From Gemmobacter sp. 24YEA27 (GTDB lineage: Bacteria > Pseudomonadota > Alphaproteobacteria > Rhodobacterales > Rhodobacteraceae), in NCBI RefSeq assembly GCF_030052995.1, contig NZ_JASJPW010000004.1, positions 129,734-193,733 on the forward strand: DNA of 64,000 bases. Reading direction: 5' to 3'. A program made the translations under genes and the position numbers. The notes beneath the pieces were generated by a model. The model was not told the origin of the DNA. It saw only the letters and a program-made list of their open reading frames with translations, and searched no databases. Below are positions 46,777-57,697 of the stretch, piece after piece (positions within the stretch are counted from its first letter, which is position 1; the number at the start of each line of letters is the position of its first letter).

Positions 46777-47358
46777 TTACGGATGCAGCGAGATCCAGGC
46801 GCGGGTCTGTTCCGCCACGGCTGCGGTGCCGAGCTTTGCCGCAATCGCCGCGCGGTGACTGTCAACCGTGCGCACCGAGAGGTGCAGGGCGGTGGCGATA
46901 TCCTTGCTGCCAAGCCCGCGCGCGACCATTTCCAGCACCTCGGCCTCGCGCTGCGTCAGCAGTGACAAAAGCTGCCGCGTCTCGTCGCGCTGCAGATCGG
47001 CGGCCAGTTGTGCCTCGGCCCGGGTGATCGCATCCATCAGCGCATGTTCATCGACCGGCTTGGTCAGGAAGTCGGTCACACCGGCGCGAAAGGCCCGCCG
47101 GCAGGCTTCGACATCGCCGTGACCGGTCACCATGATCGCGGGCCAGTGAATGCCGCGCTGCCCCAGCTGATCAATCAGTTGCAGCCCGCTGATCACCGGC
47201 ATGCGCAGATCCAGCAGCAGCACGCCGGGCCGCGCGGTGTCGAGATGGGCCAGAAGATGCGGGCCATCGGGAAAGCCGGTAACCTCTTTGTGATAGGTGC
47301 GCAGCAAAAGCGTCATCGCCTGGCTGACGGCGGCATCGTCATCAACGAGATAGATCAT
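46777..47358 (-). CDS. FixJ/NarL-type response regulator
   Basis: 193-residue regulator: receiver domain with DDD at residues 5-7 and phospho-Asp in LLLDLRMPVISG, then a LuxR-type helix-turn-helix (LTQREAEVLEMVARGLGSKD). Its start lies inside the 3' end of the sensor kinase gene (17-nt overlap), so the two form a cognate pair. Layout resembles the DctS-DctR C4-dicarboxylate pair of Rhodobacter, but no transporter is adjacent. ATG at 47358 is used; the longer frame is inside the kinase gene. Confidence 0.87.
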   Translation of the reverse strand: MIYLVDDDAAVSQAMTLLLRTYHKEVTGFPDGPHLLAHLDTARPGVLLLDLRMPVISGLQLIDQLGQRGIHWPAIMVTGHGDVEACRRAFRAGVTDFLTKPVDEHALMDAITRAEAQLAADLQRDETRQLLSLLTQREAEVLEMVARGLGSKDIATALHLSVRTVDSHRAAIAAKLGTAAVAEQTRAWISLHP

Positions 47359-48858
47359 CACGCCCCGCCTCCGGCAGCAAAAGGGTGAAGACCGCACCGC
47401 CGGTTGTGGGGTCGTTCCCGGCGGTAAGATGGCCTGACATAGCCTCGGTCAGGCGCTCAGACAGCGAAAGACCAAGCCCCATGCCATCGGGTTTCGTGGT
47501 GAAAAACGGCTGGAATATGCGCGAGATGTCGTCTTGCGCGATCCCCGGCCCGTTATCGGCCACACGCAGGGCAACCATGCCCGCGCCCGCCGCGCGTGTG
47601 GTGATGGAAATCACCGGCGCAGCGGTTTGCGCCATCGCCTCGGCGGCATTCATCAGCAGATTGTGCAGCACCTGCTGAAACACCACATGGTCGACGCGGA
47701 TGGTGGCATCACCGCTCAGATCCACCCGCAGCACGATCCCGCGCCGGTCCAGCTCGGGGCGGATCAGTTGCAGCGCATCCTCCAGCGCCTTGCGCAGGGG
47801 CCAGGCCCGGGGCGCGACCGGCGTGCCGCCGATATAGGCGCGCATCCGGCCCAGAATATCACCCGCGCGCCGGGCCTCGCGGATATTGGCGTCGATGGCT
47901 GCGGCAAGGATCTCGGGCATGTCCAGCGCCAGGGCCCGTTTCGCTGCCTGGCTTTGCCCCGAAAGCGCCGCCACCGGCTGCGACAGCTCATGCGCGATCC
48001 CCGAGGCCATTTCCCCCAAAAGCCCAATCCGTGCGGCATGGGCCATGCGCGCCTCCTGTTCCAGCAGAGCAAGCTTCTGGTCTTGCAGGCGCGCATTCCG
48101 GCGGGCATCGATGCTGCGCCAGCTCAGCCACAGAAGCACCACAGCAAGCGCAAGGAGCGGCGCCAGGACAGGCAAAGGCAGGATCTGCGCGAGACCGGGC
48201 GACAGCACAAGATCCAGCCGCAGCGGCTGGGTGGGATTGGCGATCTGGCGGCTTAGCGCCAGGCGGAACGGCGCGGAGGCGACGTTGTCGCGCGGCGTCA
48301 GCATGGTCTCGCCAAGCGAAAGGCTCGCGCTGAGCCCGGAAGGGATTGCGGCTTCGTCCAGCATCCGGCGGGCATCAATCTTCAGCCGGACCACAAGGCC
48401 GGGACGGACCAGCTTGTAGATAAGATAGGTTCCGGCCCCGCTGTCTGCCGCCGTCTGTGTGGCGCCGGGATGGGCAAGGGGGGTGGCGCGGGCTCATCGG
48501 GCATCGGGGCCGGCCCGGCCGGAGTTCCAAAGCCGATCACCTGGCTGCCATCATCCGCCGAGACGCTGACACCGATGATGCGCGGGTAGAATTCCAGGAT
48601 CGCCACCGCAAGCCCTTGTACCCCCTGGGCGTTCTCACCGGTAAGGCCGGATCCCTGTTCGACCGCCGTGCGGATCACGGCGGAAAGCGCCGTCAGATGC
48701 GCCTCATGCTGTGCGAGCTTTTCTGCGAGTCCGGTCTCGAGATGCAGCGCTCCGGCGTCCAGCTCACGCGCCGCCATCCGCCAGCAGGAAAAGACCCCGA
48801 CAGCTGCGACCACCAGCAGCGCTGTGATCGCCGCGAAAGAAGCCCTTCTGAAGCGCAA
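47342..48858 (-). CDS. Membrane sensor histidine kinase, one frameshift
   Basis: 505 residues after repair. Helix 1 (FAAITALLVVAAVGVFSC) and helix 2 (LAPLLALAVVLLWLSW) enclose a ~225-residue periplasmic domain; the kinase core has GEMASGIAHELSQPVAAL (phospho-His), LHNLLMNAAEAM, VADNGPGIA and GMGLGLSL. A base is lost near 48470, in a GC-rich stretch of the sensor domain. Start chosen at TTG 48858 behind GGGAGGTGGGG; a GTG further upstream at about 48898 is possible. Pairs with the response regulator downstream. Domain order is like DctB/DctS kinases that bind small carboxylates outside the cell. Confidence 0.83.
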
Positions 48859-48924
48859 TCTTTCCCCACCTCCCTGAACCTGCTCCTCTGCGAGGGACAC
48901 TATAGGCGCCTCTTGCCGCACCGA

Positions 48925-49400
48925 ACAGGACCCGCCGCCGACGCCGCGATCCTGTGGTGGGGGCCTGTGTAGCGGATGAGGCAACCCGCAAATGTCTGTG
49001 ACCCGTTGTCCAGCGCCACGATTAGCGCGCCCGGGTCGCAACCTGCCGGGCGATGAGGTCCTCGGTCACATAGGTGATGCCGGAGCCGCACATCGCCGCA
49101 TCGGCCAACTCATAGAATCCGTTGATGGTCAGCGGCCTCTCGACCGCACTCCCGGGTCTTCACTGTTCTTCTCAAACGCCCAGACATAGAATCAACCGGC
49201 CTCGATCTGTCGGATGTTGATTCAGGTACGGGCGATCAGCTCCTTTGGCTGCATGGGCTTGCCGATATGTAGTAGCGTGACGCGGCGGGCGGGCCGCACT
49301 TCGATGCCTTTCGGCAGGCTGGCCAGTTTCGGCATGGCCTCGCTGCGGTTTCCAGGCGCATCATTGCCGGCACATCTTGCATGCAGGAATCTGGCGGCTG
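48925..49400 (-). pseudogene. LysR-family regulator remnant (ligand-binding half)
   Basis: Fragments in several frames line up with the C-terminal half of a GcvA-like LysR protein: KPMQPKELIAR, then INIRQIEAG and FYVWAFEKNSE, then GSGITYVTEDLIARQVA, then LIVALDNGSQTFAG (compare EDLVA..., VLEDWCPPFPG). In-frame stops and frame changes occur, and the DNA-binding half is absent. It lies just upstream of the divergent cupin and alcohol dehydrogenase genes, where such a regulator is usually found. Confidence 0.6.
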
Positions 49401-49568
49401 CGCCACGTACCTGTTGAACCGCCGCCTGGATCAGACCAGAGCTCAACCGATCAGTGATGAGACGCCGGGCGATCTGTGTTACTTTCGCGGCTGGGGCGCG
49501 GTGGCGCCGCTACGGGTCAGGACCATCTATCCGCTGCGCCTTGATCATATGTCTTAAGGAGAAAACCG

Positions 49569-49964
<396 letters not shown>

Positions 49965-50072
49965 CCTGGCTGAAACACGTATGATCGGAATCCAGGGCCA
50001 GCCCCTGCGGGTCAGGAATGCAGCTGACCACAGCGCAAACCGGGCCGGACCCACCACAAAAGGAGACCTGAA

Positions 50073-51113
50073 ATGGTTGTGAAAGCCTATGGCACACCGG
50101 CAGGCGATGCGCCGCTGGCCCCCCTGAACATCACCCGCCGCATGCCCGGCGCCCATGATGTGCAGATCGGGATTCTGTTCTGCGGCATCTGCCATTCCGA
50201 CCTGCACCAGGCCCGGGGCGAATGGGCCGGAACTCTGTATCCCTGTGTTCCGGGTCACGAAATCGTCGGCCGCGTCGCCTCGGTCGGCGCACATGTCACC
50301 CGCCACAGGCCCGGAGACCTGGTCGGCGTCGGCTGCATCGTCGACAGCTGCCAGCATTGCGCCGAGTGCAATGACGGGCTGGAGAATTACTGCGACAGCA
50401 TGATCGGCACCTATAACGGGCCGACGCCGGACGCGCCCGGCCATACCCTTGGCGGCTATTCGCAAGAGGTGGTGGTACATGAGCGCTATGTGCTGAAGAT
50501 CACCCATCCCGAGGATCAGCTGGCCGCCGTGGCCCCGCTTCTCTGCGCCGGATCACCACCTGGTCGCCGCTGCGCCATTGGGGACGGGCCCGGGCAAGAA
50601 GATTGGCGTCGTCGGTATCGGCGGTCTTGGCCATATGGGAATCAAACTGGCCCATGCCATGGGCGCGCATGTGGTGGCCTTTACCACCTCGGAGTCAAAA
50701 CGGACCGATGCGCTGAAGCTCGGCGCGGATCAGGTTGTGGTATCGCGCAACGCGGCAGAGATGGCCGCCCATGCCAAAAGCTTCGATCTGATCCTGAACA
50801 CGGTGGCCGCGCCCCATGATCTGGACGCGTTCCTCGTGCTGTTGAAGCGCGACGGTACGATGACGCTGGTCGGCGCACCCGCCACGCCGCACCCGATGCC
50901 CAATGTCTTTAACCTGATCATGCGCCGCCGCAGTCTTGCCGGGTCGATGATCGGCGGCATCCCGAGACACAGGAGATGCTGGACTTCTGCGCGAAACACC
51001 GCATCACTTCCGATATCGAGATGATCCGTGCCGACGAAATCGAGGCCGCTTACGAACGGATGCTGAAAGGCGATGTGAAATACCGCTTCGTCATGGATAT
51101 CGCCACGATGTGA
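50073..51113 (+). CDS. Zinc-dependent NAD(P) alcohol dehydrogenase (YahK/CAD-like), three frameshifts
   Basis: 347 residues after restoring single bases near 50550, 50580 and 50960. The catalytic zinc site is CGICHSDLHQARGEW with PGHEIVGRV; the structural zinc cysteines are CQHCAECNDGLENYC; the cofactor fold is GVVGIGGLGHMGIKLA. This is the broad-specificity aldehyde reductase branch that includes E. coli YahK and plant cinnamyl alcohol dehydrogenases. Lies 108 nt after the cupin gene, with its own AAGGAGA site. A strong hairpin follows at once. Confidence 0.87.
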
Positions 51114-51114
51114 T

Positions 51115-51153
51115 CCAGCAAGGCGCTCCGGCATTGCCGGGGCGCCTTGCTGG
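51115..51153 (+). terminator. Strong stem-loop after the alcohol dehydrogenase gene
   Basis: CCAGCAAGGCGC (51115-51126) and its exact complement (51142-51153), with an inner CCGG/CCGG pairing; starts 2 nt after the stop codon. Confidence 0.75.
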
Positions 51154-51446
51154 CTGCCGGGTGGCGGGCTCCGGATTTCCCCATGGTCTTCGTCCGCTAA
51201 GGCGTGGCAAAGGCGCCTTGGGCCTTATTAAGGTTTCAGATGTTCCAGGAGCGGTCTGTGACGGGCCCAATCGGGGTTTGCGCCGCTTCCGGGTTTTGCA
51301 TGGCGGATGCGAACGTCTCGTACAACGCGCCGGCTCCCCCGGGAAATCCCAGGGCATCGCCGCTCTGTCGCTGAAAATTGCGCTTCTTTCGTCGAGGGCT
51401 GGACGCCTGAGCCCTCCAGCCCGACTTTCACAAAGGACGTGGAAAG
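51154..51446. other. Gene-free stretch
   Basis: No gene recognised between the terminator and the dead SDR gene. Confidence 0.4.
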
Positions 51447-51835
51447 ATGTCCAGCACCATCCAGGGCAAAACCATTCTGAGCATCGGCGCCTCTTCGGGT
51501 ATCCGCGAGGCCACCGCATAGCGTCTTGCCGCCTGAGGCCCGGAGGTGGTTCTGAGCGCACGCCGCGAAGACCCGCTGAAAAAGGCCGCCCGGGCGATCA
51601 CCGGGCGGGAGAGCAGCCGATCAGACAGGAGCCGGAGTCACTGAGGACAAACTGGCCTTCGTTGCCCGGGCCCGTGCAACATTCAGCAGTAACGACTCCA
51701 TCTTCCTTAACACCGGCCGATGCCCGGCGCGCCAGTCCCGGCACTCAGGATCACGGAATGGAAACCTCTTATTGATATGAACATCAATCGCAGCCTGAAC
51801 GGGCGTGCCGCAGTCAGGCCGGCAATGCGTATCTT
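51447..51835 (+). pseudogene. Decayed short-chain dehydrogenase
   Basis: Starts MSSTIQGKTILSIGASSGIR (cofactor motif GASSGIR in place of GASSGIG) and has an early in-frame stop (ATA at 51518-51520 followed by a stop), then VVLSARREDPLKK. In other frames it continues as LAFVARARATFSS, then PMPGAPVPALRITEWKPLID and MNINRSLNGRAAVRPAM, which is the middle of an SDR. Multiple stops and frame changes plus loss of the C-terminal third show real decay. It was probably the third gene of the cupin-dehydrogenase cluster. Confidence 0.68.
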
Positions 51836-51849
51836 CCGGTCCAGGTCGC

Positions 51850-52218
51850 TGTAGCGTGCAGAGCGCCACCCGGCCTCAGGACATCAGGCCGACGCCGGGT
51901 TGCTGCGCAAGCCATCTCCGCAGAGCCGACACGCCGATGCCTGGCCTGGCCCGGTTCTCTCTTTCATTACAGGCCCTCAGGAGCACTCTGAAGCGGTTAT
52001 CCCGTGAGGGGTTCATCTGCTGAACCGTGGGTGGAAGCACGGGAAGAGAAGCAGGCCGCATATAGCAGGCGATGGGATTTGACACTGGCCCGCTGGCCGT
52101 CGGCGGGAGCAGAACCGCTCTCGTCCTGCACCCGGATCTGCGGCAAGCGATGGGGCCCGGGATGGATCCGATCGGCCCCGCCTCGAATACATGAAATGAC
52201 AGGATGCCGTGCAGTATG
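51850..52218. other. Gene-free stretch
   Basis: No gene that I can support. A leftward frame ending PGIGVSALRRWLAQQPGVG is protein-like for ~40 residues but not recognised. Confidence 0.35.
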
Positions 52219-53653
52219 TCAGCCCGGACCCTGATCTGAACGGGGCGCGGCCCGCTCCCTGGATTTGCGGTTAAAAGCCTCCAGCGCCGAGAGCGCACGT
52301 TTGCGGCCCTGATCCAGGAGCGCGGCGCTGTCTGTAAGAGCGCGGTGCTCAGGCGCGTTCCAGGAGGCAGGCACAGTCTCACGCCAGGCGCTCGCCCTTC
52401 GCCCGTCAGCCAGTGATCGCGGTAAAGACTTTTTGGGTCAAAACTTGCCGCCTGCTTCTCCGGGTTGAAGATGCGGAAAAAGGGCGAGGCATCGGGCCCG
52501 CAGCCTGCAACCCATTGCCAGTTCATCGCATTCGCGGCCGGATCCCAGTCGGTCAGGCTGTCTTCGAAATGCGCAAGACCGATGCGCCAGTCGGTCAGCA
52601 GATGTTTCGTAAGCCAGCTTGCCACCACCATGCGGACCCGGTTGTGCATCCGCCCGGTCACCCGCATTTCGCGCAGGCCCGCATCAACCAGCGCGATGCC
52701 GGTTTCGGCGCGGCTCCAGGCCAGGGCAGCGGGATTGGCGCCAAGCCAGGGAAAGCGCGCCCAGTCCGCGCGCCAGGCCGTCTCGGCCAACTGCGGGAAG
52801 GCCAGGAGCAGATGCCAGGCAAATTCACGCCACAGAATTTCCGAAAGAAACTTCTCAACCCCGGGGCAAGCGCGGGGTCGATGTCGCCACGCAGCGACGC
52901 CATCGCCCAGATGCGGCGCGGACTGATCTCCCCCAATGCCAGATGCTCTGACATACCCGAAGTGGCGTCAATATCCGGGCGGTCGCGGTGGGCGGGGTAA
53001 TCCGGCAGATGGGCGATAAAATCCCCGAGCCGGGCAAAAGCCGCTGCCTCGCCCGCAGGCAAGGCCTGTTCCGCCAGAACCGCCGCCCCGCGATACATAT
53101 CCGGCGCGAGGGTCAGTTGTCCGGCCCGCAGCGCGCCGATGGCCGGCAGGGCGGTGATTGCAGCAGGGGGCGGCAGGGGCCGGTCGGGCCCCGCAAGCCG
53201 CACGGCCCGGGCAAAGGGGGTGTAGACGCGAAAGCTGCCTCCCGCGCCGGTTTTCACCCGTGAGGGATGGATCAGCAGATGGCCTTCATGCAGATGCAGC
53301 CTGACAGGGCCTGGCGCGAGTGCCCGGCGCAGGCCGTCCTGCGCGGCGCCGGTGGCCGCTGTCGGCCAGTCGTTCTGATGGATGGCGCTGGCCCCGATGC
53401 GGATGGCAAGATCGGGAAGAAGATCAGGCGCCTCTCCCTCCAGCACAGTGATCGGCTCGCCCGTCCGCGCCTGCCATTCGGCATCGAAGCTGGCCAGGGC
53501 CCGCCCCAGCCGCCAGCGGCTGGCCGCGCCTTGCGCACGCGTCGCAGTGTCGATGACAAAGACCGGCAGAACGGGTCCGTCCTTGATTGCCGCCGTCAGC
53601 GCGGCATTGTCGTCAAAGCGGAAATCGCGGCACAGCCAGAGGATTGATGTCAT
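52219..53653 (-). CDS. phrA: Deoxyribodipyrimidine photolyase, two frameshifts
   Basis: Light-driven repair of cyclobutane pyrimidine dimers; 478 residues after repair. The N-terminal antenna domain starts TSILWLCRDFRFDDNAAL. The C-terminal FAD domain shows RMHNRVRMVVASWLTKHLL, then DWDPAANAMNWQWVAGCGPD and FRIFNPEKQAASFDP. Lost bases lie near 52850 and 52390 (the second restores a tail ending AFNRKSRERAAPRSDQGPG). Last gene of the leftward operon FAD oxidoreductase - DUF1365 - Cfa-type - photolyase, 1 nt after the methyltransferase. phrA is a known RpoE target in Rhodobacter. Confidence 0.88.
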
Positions 53654-53654
53654 C

Positions 53655-54813
53655 TTATGCCGCCTGTGCAATTTGGCCGACATGGCCGAATTCGACCTGT
53701 ACCACATCAGAGCGCCCGGTCGCAAAGGTCGCGGCGCAGCTCTCCAGGTAATAGCGCCAGCCGCGCAGGAAGGGCTCGTCATAGCCAAAGCGGCGGATGC
53801 GCGGGGCGGCCCCGGTCATGCGCTCGGCCCAGATCCGGCAGGTGCGAGCGTAATCCTGCCCGAAAGAAAAGCTCGCATGCAGTTCCAGCCCGGCTTTCGC
53901 GCCCTGATGGCGCAGGATCGCCGGGCTGGGCAGCATACCGCCCGGGAAGATATGCTGACGGATGAAGTCAGAGCGTTTGCGATAGATCGAGAATTCGGCA
54001 TCCGGCACGGTGATCGCCTGCAGGACCGCCCGCCCGCCGGGGGCAAGGCGCGCTTTCAGCGTGGCGAAATAGGCGGGCCAATAGCGTTCGCCGACAGCCT
54101 CGATCATCTCGACCGAGACAATATTGTCGAAGGTCCCGCCGGCGTGGCGGTAATCCTGCAGCCGGATCTCGGCCCCTCCGTCAAGCCGTGCATCGGCATA
54201 GCCCTTTTGCGCGGGCGACAGCGTCAGCCGGTGACATGACGCCCGGTTTCGGCGGCGCGTTCGGCAAATCCGCCCAGCCGCAGCCAATCTCGAGAATGCG
54301 CTCGCCCGGAGCCAGCCGCGACAGGATACGATCATTCTTGCGCGCCTGGGCGGTTTCCAGATCATCGGTGCCGTCGAACAGAGCCGAGGAATAGCTCATG
54401 CCCGGATCAAGCCAGAGCTGGTAGAATTCATTCCCGACATCGTAATGCGCCCGGATATTGCGTGACGAGCCCGCGAGCGAATTGGTCCGCAGCCGGTCGG
54501 TCAGGCGAAACCTGAGAGCAGCAAGCCAGCCCGGTCTGCCCTGGCCATTCAGCAGATCGAAATTGCGGATGGCAAGGCTCAGAAGCGCTTCGAGATCCGG
54601 GCTGTCCCAATGGCCTGCGACATAGCTTTCGCCAAACCCCACATCGCCGCGCGTCGCCAGCGCGGCAAGCAGCGCCCAGTCGGTGATCCGGATCACGGAC
54701 TCGGGGCCTTCTGATCCGAAATTATGACAATGGCCCTCGGGGGTGGTCAGGCAAAGGCGTCCGTGCCGGATACCCTCAAGCGAGGCGAGAAAGCGGGTCT
54801 GTAGCAGGCTCAT
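53655..54813 (-). CDS. cfa: Cyclopropane-fatty-acid-synthase-type methyltransferase, two frameshifts
   Basis: SAM-dependent methyltransferase acting on double bonds of phospholipid acyl chains, 386 residues after repair. Seen: SRNIRAHYDVGNEFYQLWLD, the SAM site ILEIGCGWA, then (after two lost bases at about 54240-54275) GLTLSPAQKGYADARL, VSVEMIEAVGERYW and IFPGGMLPS. Cfa homologues of Rhodobacter include CfaA (RSP_2144), required for furan fatty acid formation, and the gene context here is the same, so methylation of an unsaturated chain on the furan pathway is as likely as cyclopropanation. ATG overlaps the DUF1365 stop. Confidence 0.85.
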
Positions 54814-55595
54814 CAGCTGATTTCCTCAGGGGGCGCAGGGGGCAGGCGGCGATAGGCGACGCCTTTGAGGCGCAGGCGCAGGGCCTGCCAGTAGATCAGG
54901 GCCAGGACCCGCAGCGCGCCGCCCGGACGGCGGAAGGCGGCTGTCAGCAGGCCAGACTGGCGCAGGGGCCGGGGCGCGGCATTGAGTGTGGCGATCAGCC
55001 CCTCTTTGCCATCTGTGTGGCGGATCAGCATGGCAACCCGGGCCGGGGTCACGCGGAACCGGAACTCATAGCGCCCGGCCACGTCCTGAAAAGGCGAGAC
55101 GTGAAAGACCTTTTCGGTGGTCATGAGATCTTCAGGCCCGATCGGCGTGAACCCCTCATGGTGACAAAGATAAGAGTGCCGCTGGCCAAAGGTGTTGTTG
55201 ACCTCGGCGAGCACAGCAAGAAGATCATCGCCGCGCAACACCATCCAGAAGCTGACCGGGTTGAACCAGAAACCAAGGAACCTAGGCTGCGCCATCAGCG
55301 CCAGGGTCATCGCACCCTCTCGGCGCAGACCGGCCTGCCCCAGCACCTCCCAGGCCCATGCAGCGCCTTTGCCATTCCCCCGGGGGCCGCCATGGTCAGT
55401 CGCGCAAAAGCTGAAAAGGCCGGCGCGTCCAAGGCGGAAGAGCCCGTGCCGGCATACGACCTCGGGCGCCAGCAGCAGATAATCGACCCGGTAGCGAAAG
55501 GCATGGCGCCGCGCGCCGCGTCTCGCATGGGTCACATCCGAAGTCAGATGCAGCACCGCGCCTTGCGCCAGTTGAGAGACAAGCCCGCCTTCCAT
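54813..55595 (-). CDS. DUF1365 family protein
   Basis: Intact 260-residue protein with the DUF1365 order: HAFRYRVDYLLL, then RFLGFWFNPVSFWMVL, AVLAEVNNTFGQRHSYLCH, KVFHVSPFQDVAGRYEFRF and the C-terminal IYWQALRLRLKGVAYRR. It is nearly always found between an FAD-binding desaturase-like protein and a Cfa-type enzyme, as here, so a role in lipid modification is inferred. Biochemical activity is not established. No signal peptide; hydrophobic patches suggest membrane association. Confidence 0.88.
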   Translation of the reverse strand: MEGGLVSQLAQGAVLHLTSDVTHARRGARRHAFRYRVDYLLLAPEVVCRHGLFRLGRAGLFSFCATDHGGPRGNGKGAAWAWEVLGQAGLRREGAMTLALMAQPRFLGFWFNPVSFWMVLRGDDLLAVLAEVNNTFGQRHSYLCHHEGFTPIGPEDLMTTEKVFHVSPFQDVAGRYEFRFRVTPARVAMLIRHTDGKEGLIATLNAAPRPLRQSGLLTAAFRRPGGALRVLALIYWQALRLRLKGVAYRRLPPAPPEEIS

Positions 55596-55598
55596 CTC

Positions 55599-56878
55599 TC
55601 AGACCGTCGCGGGCAGCAGCTGCCGCGCGATCCGCACGGCGCTGGCAAAGCCGTCCTCGTGGAAGCCATTCCGCAGCCAGGCCCCGGCGAACCAGGTCTG
55701 CCGCGTGCCCTGCATGGCCCTGATCCTGGCCTGGGCGTCGATGGCGGCCCGGTCAAAGACCGGGTGGCGGAAGCTGGTCTCGTCATAGATCCGCGCCGGA
55801 TCTATCGCGGCGCCCGGGTTGAGGCTGACGAAAAGCGGATCAGTCTCGGGCAGCGATTGCAGTCGGTTCATCCAATAGGTGACGCCGACCGCCTGCTCTG
55901 CCTGCGGCTCATCCGCGCGGTAGATCCAGGAACTCCAGCAGGTGCGGCGGCGCGGCATGACAATGGGATCGGCGTGCAAAACGGCGCGATTGTCCTGAAA
56001 CCGCACCGCGCCGAGTGCGGATCTCTCCTCCGGTGACGGATCGGCGAGAAGGGCCAGCGCCTGATCGGCATGGCAGGCCAGGATCACATGATCGAAGCGC
56101 TCGGCCTCGCCCTGTGTCTGAACGGTGACGCCCAGAGGGCCGCGCGACACGGCGCGCACCTTTGTGGCCGGGCGCAGGGCGACAGCGCGCGCCTGCAGCG
56201 CGGCTGTAAGCCGGGTCACATAGGTCACACTGCCGCCGGTGACCGTCCACCACTGATGTTGCCCGCCCTTTGACATCAGCGCGTGATTGCCCAGAAACCG
56301 CAACAGGGTCACAGCCGGGAAAGCACCGATGTCGCGCGCCGGCGTCGACCAGATCGCGCCGCAGATGGGATAAAGGTAATGGTCCCGGAAGCGGGTTCCG
56401 AATCCGAGCTCCGTGATCAGCGCTTCGATGGTGAGGTCTGCCCGCCCCGCTGCCGTCTCCGTTGCCCGCGCGTTAAAGCGCAGGATATCACGGATCATAC
56501 GGTGAAAGCCGGGCCGCAGCAGGTTTGAGCGCTGCGCGAACAGCGCATTGACCGAGCGCAGCGCGAATTCCACGGCGCCATTCCCCAGCGAGACGCCAAA
56601 GCTCATATCGCTGCGCTGCACCGGCACATCCAGATCACGAAACAGCGCGGTCAGATGCGGATAATTGGCGTAGTTGAAGACGATGAACCCGGTATCCACC
56701 GGAACATCGCCCGCAGGCCCGCCATCACCGTGCGGGCATGCCCGCCAAAACGCGGCGCGGCCTCGAACAGGGTGACCTGATGATGCCCCGACAGCAGCCA
56801 GGCGGCCGCGAGGCCGGAAATCCCGCCACCGATGATGGCGATCTTCTGTGGTGCGTTGCGTGTCAGGTCAAAAGGCAC
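55599..56878 (-). CDS. FAD-dependent oxidoreductase of the COG2907 type (UfaD-like), one frameshift
   Basis: 426 residues after adding one base near 56705. The FAD Rossmann motif is IAIIGGGISGLAAAWLL at the N-terminus, followed by FEAAPRFGGHART; in the second part DTGFIVFNYANYPHLTALF, YPICGAIWSTP and WFAGAWLRNGFHEDGFASAV are typical of the predicted NAD/FAD-binding COG2907 group. From memory, a Rhodobacter homologue (RSP_1091, later UfaD) is needed to make furan fatty acids. GTG at 56878 is used. First gene of the operon, 27 nt after a clear sigma-E type -10 element. Confidence 0.85.
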
Positions 56879-56904
56879 ATCCGCCCCCTCTGGTTGTCTG
56901 TCTG

Positions 56905-56934
56905 TAATTACGCAGCCACGCTGGTCCCGGATCA
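56905..56934 (-). promoter_or_regulatory. RpoE-type promoter for the FAD oxidoreductase-phrA operon
   Basis: On the minus strand TGATCC (56934-56929), an 18-base spacer, then TAATTA (56910-56905). This fits the TGATCC-N18-TA pattern reported for Rhodobacter RpoE. Predicted start about 20 nt before the GTG at 56878. Confidence 0.7.
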
Positions 56935-56970
56935 CTATGCCCCGCTGGAATTGCATTTTTCGCTGCGCGG

Positions 56971-57000
56971 TGATCTGTTGTACCGGCGCCGGCGTATCCA
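56971..57000 (+). promoter_or_regulatory. RpoE-type promoter for rpoE-chrR
   Basis: TGATCT (56971-56976), 18-base spacer, TATCCA (56995-57000). It lies back to back with the promoter at 56905-56934 and suggests autoregulation of rpoE. The transcript would have a leader of about 80 nt before the ATG at 57086. Confidence 0.65.
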
Positions 57001-57085
57001 ACCCATGATGTCAGAGAGCCGCAGCACCCTGAATGTGATCCCCGCGCCCGATCCGGGCGTTGCAGTGCCGTGCGGAGGCGCCCGG

Positions 57086-57697
57086 ATGACCGCGAAGGAG
57101 AGCGAGCTTTTGTCATCAGACACGGCACCAGACTCAGCATCAGACATGGCGGGCGGGACCAATCCGACCCTGTGGTTGCTTGCGGTGCGCGACCAGCGCG
57201 ACCGGGCCTCTTTTTTGTTGTTGTTCGAGCAATTTGCGCCCCGGCTGAAGGCCATGCTGATGCGTGGCGGTTTGCGCGATGGCAGCGCAGAAGATGTGGT
57301 ACAGGATGTGATGCTGGCGGTCTGGCACAAGGCGGCGCAGTTCGATCCGCACCGGGCCGAGGCCAGCGCCTGGATCTACCGCATTGCGCGCAACCGCCAT
57401 ATCGACCTGATCCGCCGCAAACCGCCGCCCGAACCCGATGCGCTGATCGAACCCGAAGGCTCGGAGCCCGACGCCGCGCAGATCCTCGCCCTTGGGCAGG
57501 AGGCTGCGCTTTTGCGCCGGGCGCTTGATGCGATGTCTCCGGATCAGGCCAGGGTGCTGGAACAGGCTTATTTCGAGGATCTGCCCCATAGCCGGATCAG
57601 CGAGATGACCGGCCTGCCCCTTGGCACCATCAAGTCGCGGATCCGGCTGGGCCTGGACCGCTTGCGGCGCGACCTGAACGCTTTGAGGCAGCCATGA
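57086..57697 (+). CDS. rpoE: ECF sigma factor RpoE (ECF11/singlet-oxygen type)
   Basis: 203-residue extracytoplasmic-function sigma factor. Region 2 (FEQFAPRLKAMLMRGGLRDG, then DVVQDVMLAVWHKAAQFDP and WIYRIARNRHIDLIRRK) and region 4 (LPHSRISEMTGLPLGTIKSR) are complete. Held inactive by ChrR until singlet oxygen or related stress. ATG at 57086 is chosen because GGAGG lies 7 nt upstream and because the promoter maps after the earlier ATGs' region; starts at 57005/57008 are possible. Overlaps chrR by 4 nt. Confidence 0.9.
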   Translation: MTAKESELLSSDTAPDSASDMAGGTNPTLWLLAVRDQRDRASFLLLFEQFAPRLKAMLMRGGLRDGSAEDVVQDVMLAVWHKAAQFDPHRAEASAWIYRIARNRHIDLIRRKPPPEPDALIEPEGSEPDAAQILALGQEAALLRRALDAMSPDQARVLEQAYFEDLPHSRISEMTGLPLGTIKSRIRLGLDRLRRDLNALRQP

